Source: Planctomycetota bacterium (GTDB lineage Bacteria > Planctomycetota > Planctomycetia > Gemmatales > Gemmataceae). From it: a stretch of 64,000 nt of DNA. The notes beneath the pieces are model-generated. The model was not told the origin of the DNA and made no database searches. It saw only the letters and a program-made list of their open reading frames with translations. Location: NCBI GenBank assembly GCA_029777335.1, contig JAKOSN010000169.1, positions 16,784 to 80,783 on the forward strand, in the 5' to 3' direction. Positions 1 through 9,502 of the stretch are shown here, in pieces. The stretch's first letter is position 1. Every line of letters starts with the position of its first letter. A program made the position numbers and the translations under genes.

Positions 1-967
1 AGCGCAGGGCGGCGTTGGGAACAAGCAGAACATCCTTGCGCCGACTCACCTCGAATTGCAGATTGGCGGTCAGATAGGGCAGGAGCTTACCGTCCTTGTT
101 GTCGGCGCTGACCACCACCGTGTAGTTCACGACGTTTTGTGTCATGCTGGCGTTGAGCCGAATCTGAGCGGTCTCCCCCTGGAAGACTGTCTCGGGGTAG
201 GCATCGACGGTGAAGCGAACTGTTTGGCCGACTCGAATCTGCCCGATGTCGGCCTCGTTTACCGACGCCCAGACCTGCACGCGGCGCAGATCCTTGGCGA
301 GGAGAAAGAGGCTGGGGGCGTTCAGGCTGGCCACCACCGTTTGCCCAATGTTCACCCGGCGATCGATTACCACCCCTTTCACCGGGGAGCGGATGGTGGT
401 GTAACCGAGGTTGATCTGGGCTTCGCTCAGGGTGGCTTCTGCCTCGGCCAGTGCGCCAGCGCCAACCCCCAGCGCCGCCTTGGCGGTCTCATAGTTGCTT
501 CGGGCCAACTCGTAGTCGGTGTCTGAAACCGCGCGGGTGGGGTAGAGGCGCTGCACACGGTTCCATTCGCGTTCTGCCTGATTGAACCTGGCCTGCATCT
601 GCAGCAGATCTGCCTCCGCGCGGCGTTTGCTCGCCTCGGCCAGCTTTACCCGGCTCTCAAACAGGCTCTTGTCCAGTTGCGCCAGGATGGTTCCTTCCTC
701 AACCTCGCTGCCGTAGTCGATGTTGCGATCGGAGCGGCGTGGATCCACGCCAAAATTCTGGATCTTGCCCGCAACCTGGGCGCCCACGTCGACCACCTCT
801 TCGGGTTCGACGGTGCCGGTGGAGTTGACCGCGGCCACCACCTCGCCACGTTGAATCTCGACGGTGCGAAAGGAAGGAGTGTTTGGGCCGGAGGCTTGCC
901 AGTACCAGAATGCCAGGCCCCCGCCGATCAGTCCCAGAAGGACGATCCCAGCCAGGAAGGTCTTCAT
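1..967 (-). CDS. HlyD/MacA-type efflux periplasmic adaptor (partial, C-terminus outside window)
   Basis: Membrane fusion protein of an RND or MacB-type exporter; it would bridge an inner-membrane pump to the outer membrane. Reading leftwards from the ATG at 967, the frame stays open to the window edge for about 322 residues. A single N-terminal membrane anchor (MKTFLAGIVLLGLIGG) is followed by a split lipoyl/barrel-sandwich domain (GTVEPEEVVDVGAQVAGKI near residue 50; a second half near residue 190 with SPVKGVVIDRRVNIGQ) around a long alpha-helical hairpin rich in Ala, Glu and Arg. The beta-barrel domain follows. The pump genes presumably lie beyond the left edge. The family is clear; the transported substrate is not. 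Confidence 0.88.
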   Translation of the reverse strand, partial: MKTFLAGIVLLGLIGGGLAFWYWQASGPNTPSFRTVEIQRGEVVAAVNSTGTVEPEEVVDVGAQVAGKIQNFGVDPRRSDRNIDYGSEVEEGTILAQLDKSLFESRVKLAEASKRRAEADLLQMQARFNQAEREWNRVQRLYPTRAVSDTDYELARSNYETAKAALGVGAGALAEAEATLSEAQINLGYTTIRSPVKGVVIDRRVNIGQTVVASLNAPSLFLLAKDLRRVQVWASVNEADIGQIRVGQTVRFTVDAYPETVFQGETAQIRLNASMTQNVVNYTVVVSADNKDGKLLPYLTANLQFEVSRRKDVLLVPNAALR

Positions 968-1104
968 ACGAGGGATACTCCTCGACCACTGTCAGTTCGA
1001 CGCGGTCCCCTACTAACTAATACGCATTATCTCAGGCAGTTGCGCGGATGACAACGAATTCCTCGTGGAGATTCCCTGCGAAGACAGTTCTGGGAGCGCA
1101 AAGA

Positions 1105-1148
1105 AACCGAGGGCGCCACACGACAGGTCTGCGGTGGCGCCCTCGGTT
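1105..1148 (-). terminator. GC-rich hairpin, likely terminator of the PARP gene
   Basis: Perfect 15-bp inverted repeat (arms 1105-1119 and 1134-1148, core ACCGAGGGCGCCAC) with a 14-nt loop, 22 bp past the stop of the minus-strand PARP gene. On that strand it is followed by TCTTTG, a weak U tract. It separates the PARP gene from the downstream efflux adaptor. Confidence 0.6.
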
Positions 1149-1170
1149 CGTTTGTCGCCTGGGGCGAGTG

Positions 1171-2781
1171 TTACTTGGTGGTAAACTCGGCCAGGTAGCG
1201 CAGCCGATTCTGGTGCGGCTTGAAGACGATGTACTCGTTGTTCTGCACCCCCGATTGCCCCGCCTTGCCGAAGATGCTGTGATGCCCCGTTGGGGGAGCC
1301 GTGTAGCCGTGCGCGTGAGGAGCCACAAAAGGATTCCCCAGAGCCACATCGGCGGCGAACATGAACGCCTCTCGCCCCTTGACCGCGCCAGCCCCCTGCG
1401 ACCAGTACGACCCGCGCAAGCTGGTGTATCCGGCGGATTTCTTCCAGTCGTCGGCGAAGTAGATCCCGGGTCCAAACATCGCCCCGGTAATCACCACACC
1501 CACCAGCGTCTTGGGCATGCGCAGTGCCTCGCGCAGAATACCGCTGACGTTCACCGACCGTGTCCCATGGAAGAGGAGGGCCGTGTTGGTGGCGTTGAAT
1601 TTCTTGATCTCGGCGGCTTTCAGATCGGCGCGTTTTTCCGGTTGGAAGAGGGCGCGTTCCCCGATCTTGGGTTTGTCGGCGAGGATCTCTTCCTGCGCCT
1701 GAGGGATCTTCCCCGCGTCGTCGTGCCGCTCCACCCGCCAGACATTCTTGATCACCATCGTGCCGATGCCGTGATGCCGATTCGCCGTCGCCTTGGGCCA
1801 CCACTCGTACAGGAACTTCCCTTCCTTGCTGTCGGGGGGCAGATACTCCATGGTCAGCTTCATGCCCTCGAACGGATCAAACTCTGGCTCGTGTTCAATG
1901 TCGGTGGCGTACAGCGCGCTCTCGAAGGCATCCAGATCGTTCTGCCAGGTAAGGACGTTGTCCTTGCTGAGAATCCACGTTTCCGCAGCGGCTCCAATCG
2001 GTTTCTTGCGCGGAATGCGCTTGTACATGAAGGCAGTCAGTTCGACGAGATCCTTGTCCTTGACCTGGTCGGCAACGCTATCGCCCACAACCAGAAGGCG
2101 CTTTTGCGCCTCGGCGAGGATGGTCCGCGCCTCGTCGATCGCCATCTGGGTCGGCAAACTGGCGTCGGCCATGCTCCCGCGCGTATAGGCCACGGTGGCG
2201 ACGGTGAGATCGCGCATCAGCGCCAGCGTCTGCGGATCACAGGTGGGCGCCTTCTTGGTCGGTTTGGCCTTGCCATTGGGCTCGGTCCCACTGGCCGCGG
2301 CTGGTTCGGGTTTCGGTTTTGCGCCTTCGTTGGTTTTGATACTGCGTGCATCGGGCAGGCCAGTACTCCGCGTCGCCATTGGCCGGACGAGGTAGCAATC
2401 CTTCCCCGGTTTGGCCCGCAGGGTGCGAATCCCCGCGATCGTCACCCATTCGCCTCGTTTATCATTCTTGGAGTGCAGCTGGCTGGCGAACTCCGCCTGG
2501 GCATCGGCCTCGGAACTGCAGGCGACAAACTGGAAGGAGGGATTGGAGGCTCCAGTCCGTCCCCACTCGAAGTAGACATACCACTTCTTCGATTTCTTTT
2601 CCTGAACGATGGCGCCGTGATAGTATTTGTTGCTATCCTTGCCATCCTGGGTAAAACAACCCATATCGCAGATCTTTACATTCTCAAATTCACCATCGCG
2701 AGTGGCGGGCGGTCCAAAACACTGGAAATCGTCACGACCGGTTCCGGCAGGAAATGAGTCCTTGGCGAGTTTTGTGCCCAT
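1171..2781 (-). CDS. Bacterial poly(ADP-ribose) polymerase (WGR - regulatory - catalytic domains)
   Basis: Predicted NAD+-dependent ADP-ribosyltransferase of 536 residues. A WGR domain (about residues 50-125, signature FEWGRTG at 71-77) is followed by a Pro/Lys-rich linker (150-180), a helical region like the PARP regulatory domain (about 180-290, with ELTAFMYKRIPRK comparable to the FYTLIPH segment of eukaryotic PARPs) and a catalytic domain (about 300-536). The H-Y-E triad is visible: H405 in LLFHGT, Y441 in FGPGIYFAD and E516 in NEYIVF. A further Tyr at 452 matches the second conserved Tyr. No zinc fingers or BRCT domain are present. The fold and catalytic residues argue for poly- rather than mono-ADP-ribosylation, but that is inference. 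It is probably a single-gene unit. Confidence 0.93.
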   Translation of the reverse strand: MGTKLAKDSFPAGTGRDDFQCFGPPATRDGEFENVKICDMGCFTQDGKDSNKYYHGAIVQEKKSKKWYVYFEWGRTGASNPSFQFVACSSEADAQAEFASQLHSKNDKRGEWVTIAGIRTLRAKPGKDCYLVRPMATRSTGLPDARSIKTNEGAKPKPEPAAASGTEPNGKAKPTKKAPTCDPQTLALMRDLTVATVAYTRGSMADASLPTQMAIDEARTILAEAQKRLLVVGDSVADQVKDKDLVELTAFMYKRIPRKKPIGAAAETWILSKDNVLTWQNDLDAFESALYATDIEHEPEFDPFEGMKLTMEYLPPDSKEGKFLYEWWPKATANRHHGIGTMVIKNVWRVERHDDAGKIPQAQEEILADKPKIGERALFQPEKRADLKAAEIKKFNATNTALLFHGTRSVNVSGILREALRMPKTLVGVVITGAMFGPGIYFADDWKKSAGYTSLRGSYWSQGAGAVKGREAFMFAADVALGNPFVAPHAHGYTAPPTGHHSIFGKAGQSGVQNNEYIVFKPHQNRLRYLAEFTTK

Positions 2782-3108
2782 GGTCGTTCAAGCTCCTTGA
2801 GGTCGAGGATACGGCGCACCTCGTCCGTGTGAAGAAAATATTCACAACCGATGCGGGAAGGATGATCATTGTCGACTGGGCGATTGACTTTGATGATGGT
2901 GGCAAGGATACACGAGCTTTTCGAGCGAGGGAAGGATGGTTGTGCGAATTTTTTGCCAGGCGCAGCGTCTGCCGAAAAAGACTTGCATGAGGCGCGTTCT
3001 CTCCGCAACACTTGATCCTGGGAAAAACCAGGTATGAGCCCCTCGTTCGTGCGCTCGTTGATCGCGCCGAGGCAGGGAGCGATTCTGCGATGGAAGGGGA
3101 GACGTTTG
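2782..3108. other. Intergenic region between divergent PARP and propeller genes
   Basis: About 330 bp between two outward-pointing genes; it must hold both promoters. An AAGGAG lies 12 bp upstream of the PARP ATG, and GGGGAG precedes the start at 3109. I found no convincing -35/-10 pair, inverted repeat or additional gene; a 78-codon plus-strand ORF across this stretch overlaps the PARP start and has no recognisable features. Confidence 0.5.
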
Positions 3109-4365
3109 ATGAATCGGCTGGTGCTCGTGATGGCGTGGGTCACACTGGGGGGGACAGTCTGGGGCGAGGACTGGCCGGGTTTCCGTGGACCGACGGGACA
3201 GGGCCATACCAGTGCCTCCGGTTTGCCCCTGCGCTGGAGCACCACGGAGAATGTGCGCTGGAAAAGGCCGATTCCTGGGGAGGGCTGGTCCTCGCCGATT
3301 GTGCACGGGGACCGCGTTTTTATCACCTGTGCGACCGAAAAGGGCACTGTCTGCCGGGTGCTCTGCCTTGATCGCAAGACGGGATCGGTGCTCTGGAATC
3401 GCGAACTCTTCAAGCAGGTGCCGATTCGGTCTCGGGAGAAGAACTCGCCGGCCACCCCGACCCCGGTGACCGATGGCGAACATGTCTATGCAGTCTTTGG
3501 CGACGGAAGCGTGGCGGCGCTCAAGATGACCGGCGAGGTGGCGTGGACCAACCGTGAGATCAAGTTTACCAGTGTGCACGGCCTGGGGGCCTCGCCGATC
3601 CTGTACGGCGATCTGCTGATCATGCCCTACGACGGGAGCAGCGGCGGATCCGACAAGACGGTGGGGTGGCAGAAACCATGGGACCAGGCGATCATCCTGG
3701 CTCTGGACAAGCACACGGGGAAGGAGAAATGGCGCGCCTCGCGTGGCCTGTCGCGCATTGGCCATGTTAGCCCCCTGATCATTCGAGCTGGGCAACAGGA
3801 CATGCTCATCAGCAACGCGGGCGATGTGATTCAGGGGTTCGACCCCAAAACCGGCAAACGGCTCTGGTCCTTGCGGAGCGAGGGCGAAGGAGTGGTACCC
3901 ACGCCCGTGCACGCAGAGGGGCTCCTCTTTTGCATCTCGGGGTTTGGTAAACCGACTCTGCGCGCCGTTCGTCCAGGGAGCAGCGATGGCGAAACTCCGC
4001 CCACGATCGCCTGGGAGCTGAACAAGAATGTGCCGATGATTCCCTCGGTCGTTTATGTGAAACCCTACGTCTTTGCGATCTCGGAGAAGGGGTTTGCCAT
4101 CTGTCTGGAGGCGAGCACGGGCAAGGTGCAGTGGCAACAGCGCGTGGGTGGCACTTTCAGTGCCTCACCGGTCGCGACAGCGGATGGAAAAATCTATCTG
4201 CTCTCCGAAGAGGGGGAAACCACGATCCTCGAGGCGAAGCCGATCTACAAGGAACTCGCACGCAACAAACTCGAGGAACGCACACAGGCATCCATGGCGG
4301 TGGCGGGCAAGGATCTCTTCATCCGCACTCAGAACAACCTGTACTGCATTGGTGCAACCAGGTGA
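3109..4365 (+). CDS. Secreted PQQ-like beta-propeller protein
   Basis: A 418-residue protein starting with a Sec signal peptide (MNRLVLVMAWVTLGGTVWG), then the DWPGFRGP motif typical of planctomycete PQQ-binding-like (BamB-like) propellers. Blade motifs recur: GDRVFI..LDRKTGSVLW, GDLLIMP..LDKHTGKEKW, FDPKTGKRLW and LEASTGKVQW. It is likely extracytoplasmic and could bind a ligand or scaffold other proteins; there is no catalytic signature for quinoprotein dehydrogenase activity. The ATG at 3109 was chosen over an upstream in-frame ATG because the signal peptide begins there and AGGGGAG lies at a good distance. Confidence 0.85.
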   Translation: MNRLVLVMAWVTLGGTVWGEDWPGFRGPTGQGHTSASGLPLRWSTTENVRWKRPIPGEGWSSPIVHGDRVFITCATEKGTVCRVLCLDRKTGSVLWNRELFKQVPIRSREKNSPATPTPVTDGEHVYAVFGDGSVAALKMTGEVAWTNREIKFTSVHGLGASPILYGDLLIMPYDGSSGGSDKTVGWQKPWDQAIILALDKHTGKEKWRASRGLSRIGHVSPLIIRAGQQDMLISNAGDVIQGFDPKTGKRLWSLRSEGEGVVPTPVHAEGLLFCISGFGKPTLRAVRPGSSDGETPPTIAWELNKNVPMIPSVVYVKPYVFAISEKGFAICLEASTGKVQWQQRVGGTFSASPVATADGKIYLLSEEGETTILEAKPIYKELARNKLEERTQASMAVAGKDLFIRTQNNLYCIGATR

Positions 4366-4452
4366 TGGGTGCGCCTTCGGCCGGAGAGGTGCAAGGAGGA
4401 ATCCCTGCTCCTCTCTGGTCGCACGAATGACACCAAGGGGTCACTCCCGATC

Positions 4453-5907
4453 CTAGATTTCTCCCATGCTGTGCCAGGTGCGATTCTCGATGCGCGAGAC
4501 CGCAAGGGGAGGAGGCTCCAGCCCCAGCATCTCCTCGTGATTGGCCCACGCCTTGACGCGCCGACCAATCATCGTCGCCTGGCGGCTGTGCACTGGAGGT
4601 AAGGGTTGCCCCGGCACCAGCCCCATGTCGACATGGAGGCGCCGCTGCACCACGTCGGCGGTCGCGAGCGCAATCTCGCGATTGGGAAGCCGAGCAAGAT
4701 CGCGGAGGGCGGTGATCGCCTCCGGGGCCTCGCTTTCGCCCAGCAGGGATTCGACAGCAATCAACCGCAGGGGGGCTGGATTGGCCGGATCGAGCAATTT
4801 GCGGAGCCCCTCCTCGTTCAACGCATTGCTACTCTGCAGAAGGCGAGCCAGTTCGATGCGCAGAACCGCCGGAGTATGAGGATTGTCCAGCTGAGCACGC
4901 AGGGAGTCGATCAACTCCGCATCCGGCGCTTCCCCGAGGGCCTGGGCATAGTAAATGCCCAGGGTGAGAGCGGCCCGCAACCCGAGCAGACCCTTCTCGG
5001 CCGCCCACGCGGTCAGATCGTCGACGGCCTCCTGGGTGAGCAGATTGCCTTCCGGACGCAGCGGGCCATCGTCCTGACAGAGCGGATCGCCCAGGGAGCG
5101 TCGCACGGCATGACGAATCCAGGACCAGCGATGGTGGGCATCCCACAGGACGGCCTGAGTGGCAGCTCTCCGCACCTGGGGCGAGGGATCGCGCAAAAAC
5201 TCTGCGAGTGATTCGATGAGAACGCGATCTTCAATGTTGGCCAGTGCGCTCAGCGCCGCCGCTCGAACCGCAGGTTCCTCGGCCCGGAGCGCCACCTGCA
5301 TGACCAGTTCAGCCTGTCCGGGGCCCCAGTTCTTGCGAAAATCGAGCGCGGCCAGGGCCGCGATCTGTACTTGCGGACGCGGGTGCTGCAACAATCCCAG
5401 CGCGGGGCGTGCATCGAGGTGCAGTGCTTCGCGCAGAGCCTTGACCTCGGGGAGCGTTCGACACGCATCCAGATCGGAGGGCCAATCCTTTCGATCTGCC
5501 AGGCGCTGGGCGAGCACGCGCGCTCGACGCAGCGCCGGCGCCCCAATATCCCCGAGCATCCCCAGCGCAAAAGCGCCGAGGGGCACAACCAGCATGACCG
5601 CCTGCGACAGATGCACATACCAGTCGTTGTCCATCTCCTGGGTGGCCAGCACCAGCCAGCCCAGCCCCAGGCCGTAAAAGAAGATGAACGCCGTGTCCAG
5701 TTCACGCCGGCGAAGCAGCCCCGCCAGCATCGCGACCACGCTCAACCCAGCGAGAAAGACAGTGCCAAACCACAGCGGTTGCTGGTGTTCCACCGGGGCG
5801 CGCAGACTCGCCCCCAGGAGCAGGGCGCTGGGGAGTAGCAACAATGCCGCTTGCCCCACGAACGTCGCCGGCATCAAGACCGGACGCGCTGCGAATCGTG
5901 CTTGCAT
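4453..5907 (-). CDS. Membrane-anchored HEAT-repeat protein
   Basis: About 484 residues. The N-terminal 120 residues form roughly four hydrophobic helices (ALLLLPSALLLGASL, GTVFLAGLSVVAMLAGLL, FIFFYGLGLGWLVLA, AVMLVVPLGAFALGML), followed by a cytoplasmic or periplasmic alpha-solenoid of HEAT-like repeats (for example PQVQIAALAALDF, PAVRAAALSALANI, PQVRRAATQAVLW, APLRLIAVESLLG). Such solenoids usually bind proteins; no enzymatic motif is present. The ATG at 5907 is preceded by GAGGTG; a longer frame would need a TTG at 5928. Divergent from the hydrolase gene at 6185. Confidence 0.75.
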   Translation of the reverse strand: MQARFAARPVLMPATFVGQAALLLLPSALLLGASLRAPVEHQQPLWFGTVFLAGLSVVAMLAGLLRRRELDTAFIFFYGLGLGWLVLATQEMDNDWYVHLSQAVMLVVPLGAFALGMLGDIGAPALRRARVLAQRLADRKDWPSDLDACRTLPEVKALREALHLDARPALGLLQHPRPQVQIAALAALDFRKNWGPGQAELVMQVALRAEEPAVRAAALSALANIEDRVLIESLAEFLRDPSPQVRRAATQAVLWDAHHRWSWIRHAVRRSLGDPLCQDDGPLRPEGNLLTQEAVDDLTAWAAEKGLLGLRAALTLGIYYAQALGEAPDAELIDSLRAQLDNPHTPAVLRIELARLLQSSNALNEEGLRKLLDPANPAPLRLIAVESLLGESEAPEAITALRDLARLPNREIALATADVVQRRLHVDMGLVPGQPLPPVHSRQATMIGRRVKAWANHEEMLGLEPPPLAVSRIENRTWHSMGEI

Positions 5908-6104
5908 GGATACACCTCGAGCGCTCAACTCGCAATTCTCGTTCTGTGCTTCGACAGGAAGAGGCCATGGAGTGCCCCGTCAAGTATGGCTTACGCAGCG
6001 GGCAAATGCCAACTCCAGGCGGCAGAATCTGTCTCTTCGCTCCAAACCCTCTCTTCGACCCGGTGGGTTCAGAAGCGCGCCGCGCGGACTTTTTCAGAGA
6101 GTGG

Positions 6105-6132
6105 TTGCACCGCGCGGGAATCGTGGTATCTA
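6105..6132 (+). promoter_or_regulatory. Candidate sigma70-type promoter for the hydrolase gene
   Basis: TTGCAC at 6105-6110, a 16-bp spacer, and TATCTA at 6127-6132, about 50 bp upstream of the ATG at 6185 on the same strand. The match is moderate and untested. Confidence 0.35.
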
Positions 6133-6184
6133 TGGAAGCCGAGGGCACTCACTCGCCGAATCGCCTCACTCCAGGATCTCCACC

Positions 6185-8293
6185 ATGATCAGGACTGCAG
6201 CGTGTTTTCTTTCTCTCGTGATTCTTGCTCCGGCCTGTGGGGCGGATCGAGAACCCTGGCAGGTACTCGCGCCGGGCGAAAAATCGCAGGACGCCCGCCT
6301 GGGCAAACCGCGCACCCTCGACGATTATTTCCCCATGACCGTCCCTGCCAGCAAGGAAGCCTGGGAGAAACGGCGCACCGCTGTGCGCGAACAACTCCTG
6401 GTCGCACACGGTCTCTGGCCGATGCCACCGAAACCGCCGCTGAACGCGGTCATCCACGGCAAGATCAATCGTGATGAGTACACCGTGGAGAAGGTCTATT
6501 TTGCCAGCCTGCCGGGGCATTACGTCACCGGGAATCTCTATCGACCCAAGAAAATGAGCGGAAAGCTCCCCGGGGTGCTCTGTCCCCATGGCCACTGGAA
6601 TAATGGCCGCTTCTACGATGCCGGCGAGGCCGGTGGCATGGCGCAGATCAAACAGGGCGCCGAGAAGACAATCGAAGGCGCCCGCTATCCCCTCCAGGCT
6701 CGGTGCGCACAACTGGCACGCATGGGATGTGTGGTCTTCCATTATGACATGGTCGGCTATGCCGACAGCCAGGGAATCGCACATCGCACGGGATTCACCG
6801 ATGCCGAGGCGGACCTGCGTTTGCAGAGTTTCATGGGACTGCAAACCTGGAACAGCATCCGCGCCCTGGATTTCCTCCTCAGTTTGCCCGAGATCGATAG
6901 CAAGCGCATCGGCATGACTGGTGCTTCGGGAGGGGGAACGCAGACCTTTACCCTGTGCGCCATCGACGATCGCCCCGCTGTTGCCTTCCCGGCCGTCATG
7001 GTGTCCACCGCGATGCAGGGCGGGTGCATCTGCGAAAACTGCTCGGGGATGCGTCTCGGGGCGGGGAATATCGACTTTGCAGCTCTTTTTGCTCCCAAAC
7101 CTCTCGGGATGACCGGCGCCGACGACTGGACCAAGGAGATCGAGACCAAGGGCTACCCCGAGTTGAAAGCGGTCTATCGGCTCTATGGCGCCGAGGACAA
7201 GGTGCTGGCGAAGTGCTTCCCCCAGTTCAAGCACAACTACAACCAGGTGAGCCGCGAGGTGATGTACAACTGGTTCAACACCCACCTCAATCTCGGCCAG
7301 AAAACCCCCGTTACCGAGAAGCCGTTTCAGCCCATTCCCCCGAAGGAACTGTCAGTCTTTGACAGGGAGCATCCGCAGCCCAGGGACTTCGCCTCTGCCC
7401 CGGACGTGCGCAAGTACCTGACCGCCACCGCCGAGAAACAGATCGCCCAACTTCAACCGAAGGATGCCAGGGGGCTCGCCGAGTATCGGCGTGTGATGAG
7501 TACCGCGCTGCGCAACCTCGTTCACTCCGAGTTACCCAGCGCCGACGAGGTGGAAGCGAAGGAGATGGGCGACAAGACCGAGGCCGACGGCGTGCTCTGG
7601 CGCCGCTATCTCCTGGGCCGGAAAGGCAAGGGGGAGCAGGTCCCGGCCATTGGCATGATGGGTAAGGAGTTCAATGGCACCGTGGTGGTGTGGATTCATC
7701 CCCGGGGCAAGGCAAGCCTCTTCAACAACGGCAAACTGATTCCCGAGGCGCGCAGTATCCTGGAGAGCAAGGCGGGCATCCTCGCCATCGACGCCTTCCA
7801 GACCGGCGAACTCCGTGGCCCGCTCATGCCGGTCGACAAGCGCTACGATGGCTACACCTTTGGCTATAACCGCCCCCTGCTGGCGCAGCGTGTCCACGAT
7901 ATCCTGACCGCCGTTGCCTTTGTCCGCACTCATGAGAAGACGAAGGAAGTCCACCTCGTGGGTTTCGAAGAGGCTGGCCCGTGGGTGTTGCTGGCACGCG
8001 GACTCTGTGGCAATCAGGTGGTCCGGACCGCCGCCGATCTCGATGGGTTCCGCTTCGAGAAGGTGCGCGAAACCAGCGATCCGATGATGCTCCCCGGGGG
8101 ACTGAAGTATGGCGGAATCATGGGGCTCGCCTCACTGGCCGCTCCGGGTGAGTTGTGGGTGCACAATCACCGCGGGACCGGGTCGGGGCCGTGGGTGAAA
8201 TCGGTTTATGCCGCGGCTGGAGCAACCGAGCGCTTGCAGCTTACCCCCAACCGCGTGGGCGCCGACAAGGTGATTGCCTGGTTGCTCCGCTGA
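6185..8293 (+). CDS. Secreted alpha/beta hydrolase, acetylxylan-esterase-like, with extra C-terminal half
   Basis: A 702-residue exported protein. Signal peptide MIRTAACFLSLVILAPACG. Residues about 100-370 form an alpha/beta hydrolase domain with the nucleophile elbow GMTGASGGGTQ (catalytic Ser in GASGG), an Asp-rich strand (GAEDKVLAKCFPQFKHNYNQ) and a plausible catalytic His. This is the planctomycete acetylxylan-esterase/dienelactone-hydrolase type. Residues 400-702 form a second region (WIHPRGKASL, AIDAFQTGE, VHLVGFEEAGPWVLLARGL) that also resembles a hydrolase fold but lacks the GxSxG elbow. Polysaccharide deacetylation or ester cleavage is inferred from the family. A clear terminator follows. 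Confidence 0.78.
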   Translation: MIRTAACFLSLVILAPACGADREPWQVLAPGEKSQDARLGKPRTLDDYFPMTVPASKEAWEKRRTAVREQLLVAHGLWPMPPKPPLNAVIHGKINRDEYTVEKVYFASLPGHYVTGNLYRPKKMSGKLPGVLCPHGHWNNGRFYDAGEAGGMAQIKQGAEKTIEGARYPLQARCAQLARMGCVVFHYDMVGYADSQGIAHRTGFTDAEADLRLQSFMGLQTWNSIRALDFLLSLPEIDSKRIGMTGASGGGTQTFTLCAIDDRPAVAFPAVMVSTAMQGGCICENCSGMRLGAGNIDFAALFAPKPLGMTGADDWTKEIETKGYPELKAVYRLYGAEDKVLAKCFPQFKHNYNQVSREVMYNWFNTHLNLGQKTPVTEKPFQPIPPKELSVFDREHPQPRDFASAPDVRKYLTATAEKQIAQLQPKDARGLAEYRRVMSTALRNLVHSELPSADEVEAKEMGDKTEADGVLWRRYLLGRKGKGEQVPAIGMMGKEFNGTVVVWIHPRGKASLFNNGKLIPEARSILESKAGILAIDAFQTGELRGPLMPVDKRYDGYTFGYNRPLLAQRVHDILTAVAFVRTHEKTKEVHLVGFEEAGPWVLLARGLCGNQVVRTAADLDGFRFEKVRETSDPMMLPGGLKYGGIMGLASLAAPGELWVHNHRGTGSGPWVKSVYAAAGATERLQLTPNRVGADKVIAWLLR

Positions 8294-8312
8294 GGGATGG
8301 TTTCGTCAGAGA

Positions 8313-8356
8313 ACAGAGTCCAGGAGAGCGGCTTTCCTCCCGGACTCTGTTTTTTT
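8313..8356 (+). terminator. Intrinsic terminator of the hydrolase gene
   Basis: A 14-bp inverted repeat with one mismatch (arms 8313-8326 and 8337-8350, ACAGAGTCC / GGACTCTGT at the base), followed directly by a run of seven T residues (8350-8356). It starts 20 bp after the stop codon. This is the cleanest rho-independent terminator in the window. Confidence 0.88.
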
Positions 8357-8365
8357 GACCCGAGG

Positions 8366-9454
8366 TCAGCGCGGGATGGCGTTTAGATCGACTGCGGTTT
8401 CTCGCAGATAGAGCGCGGCCTGCTCCGGAGGAACGGGGTTGATGTAGAAGCCCGTGCCCCACTCAAAGCCCGCCACACGAGTCAAGCGCGGGATGACCTC
8501 GATATGCCAGTGATAGTGGGGGAGCAACTGGGTGTCGAACGGAGCGGTGTGGATGATGTAGTTGTACGCGGGCCTGTCGAGCGCTGATTCCAGCTTGAGC
8601 AGAATCGTCTTCAGCACTCCACCCAGTTCATCGACCTCGTTCTTCTGGATGTTCTCAAAGTGACTGCTGTGGATCTTGGGCAAGATCCAGGTTTCAAAGG
8701 GAAAGCGGCTGGCATAGGGCGAGAAGGCGAGGAAGTTGGTGGTATCGAGCACCACGCGCTTCTCCTGCGCCATCTCCTGGTGGATCATGTCGCAGTAGAT
8801 GCATCGGCCGCGGTAGTTGAAGAACTCCAGCGATCCGGACATCTCCTCCCAGACGTTGATGGGCACAATGGGAGTGACAATCAGCTGGGAATGCGTGTGC
8901 TCCAGCGAGGCTCCCGCGGCCGCGCCCACATTCTTGAAGACCATCCCGTAAACCAGGCGCGGATCCTTTTTCAGATCAACCAGCCGATCGCGATAAACCC
9001 ACAGCACCTCACGAATGTTGTCCTCGGACAGGGTGGCCATGGTCACTTCATGGTGGGGACACTCGATGATCACCTCATGAGCGCCGATCCCGTTCATCTT
9101 GTCGTAGATGCCCTCGCCGCGCTTTTGCAGATCCCCTTCGATCTGCAAGGCGGGGAACTTGTTGGGCACCACGCGAACGCGCCACCCTTTCTGGTTGGGA
9201 GCGCTACCCCGGTCGCGATAGGAGAGAATCTCCTGAGGCGTTTGATGCTCGCTCCCCTCGCAGAAAGGACAGGACTCGGCCCCGTCGCGTAAGGCGGGTT
9301 CAAACTTTGGGGTGATCGGTCGTTTCGCCCGGTCCGTGGCGATGATTACCCAGCGCCCGACGATGGGATCCTTGCGCAATTCCGGCATCGGCAAATCTCG
9401 TATATATTTGCTGCTGGAGAAGAGAACCGAGAGGTCCATCTGGTTGAGGCTCAT
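8366..9454 (-). CDS. galT: GalT-family nucleotidyltransferase, possibly ADP-glucose phosphorylase
   Basis: HIT-superfamily hexose-1-phosphate uridylyltransferase fold, 362 residues. Zinc ligands are visible as CPFC (62-65) and CIYC (218-221). The active-site motif is H186-T-H188-S-Q190, in place of the HPHxQ of classical Leloir GalT. The HxHSQ active site, a second Cys pair, IHSSHF and [12 protein letters not shown] near the C-terminus resemble plant ADP-glucose phosphorylase (At5g18200 type) more than E. coli GalT; that comparison is from memory. It lies 48 bp downstream of glgA on the same strand, so ADP-glucose is a plausible substrate. Start is uncertain: the conserved family N-terminus [13 protein letters not shown] begins at an ATG at 9388. 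Confidence 0.85.
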   Translation of the reverse strand: MSLNQMDLSVLFSSSKYIRDLPMPELRKDPIVGRWVIIATDRAKRPITPKFEPALRDGAESCPFCEGSEHQTPQEILSYRDRGSAPNQKGWRVRVVPNKFPALQIEGDLQKRGEGIYDKMNGIGAHEVIIECPHHEVTMATLSEDNIREVLWVYRDRLVDLKKDPRLVYGMVFKNVGAAAGASLEHTHSQLIVTPIVPINVWEEMSGSLEFFNYRGRCIYCDMIHQEMAQEKRVVLDTTNFLAFSPYASRFPFETWILPKIHSSHFENIQKNEVDELGGVLKTILLKLESALDRPAYNYIIHTAPFDTQLLPHYHWHIEVIPRLTRVAGFEWGTGFYINPVPPEQAALYLRETAVDLNAIPR

Positions 9455-9502
9455 TGTCGGGAGATCCCTGCCAGGCGCAGTCCGAGAACCGTGGAGAAGC
9501 CC

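Noticed and set aside
1048..2757. 569-residue plus-strand ORF
   Set aside because: Antisense to the PARP gene, whose motifs are unmistakable; long shadow ORFs are expected at this GC content.
2754..2990. 78-residue plus-strand ORF with AGGA before its ATG
   Set aside because: Overlaps the PARP start on the other strand and shows no family feature; kept as unsupported.
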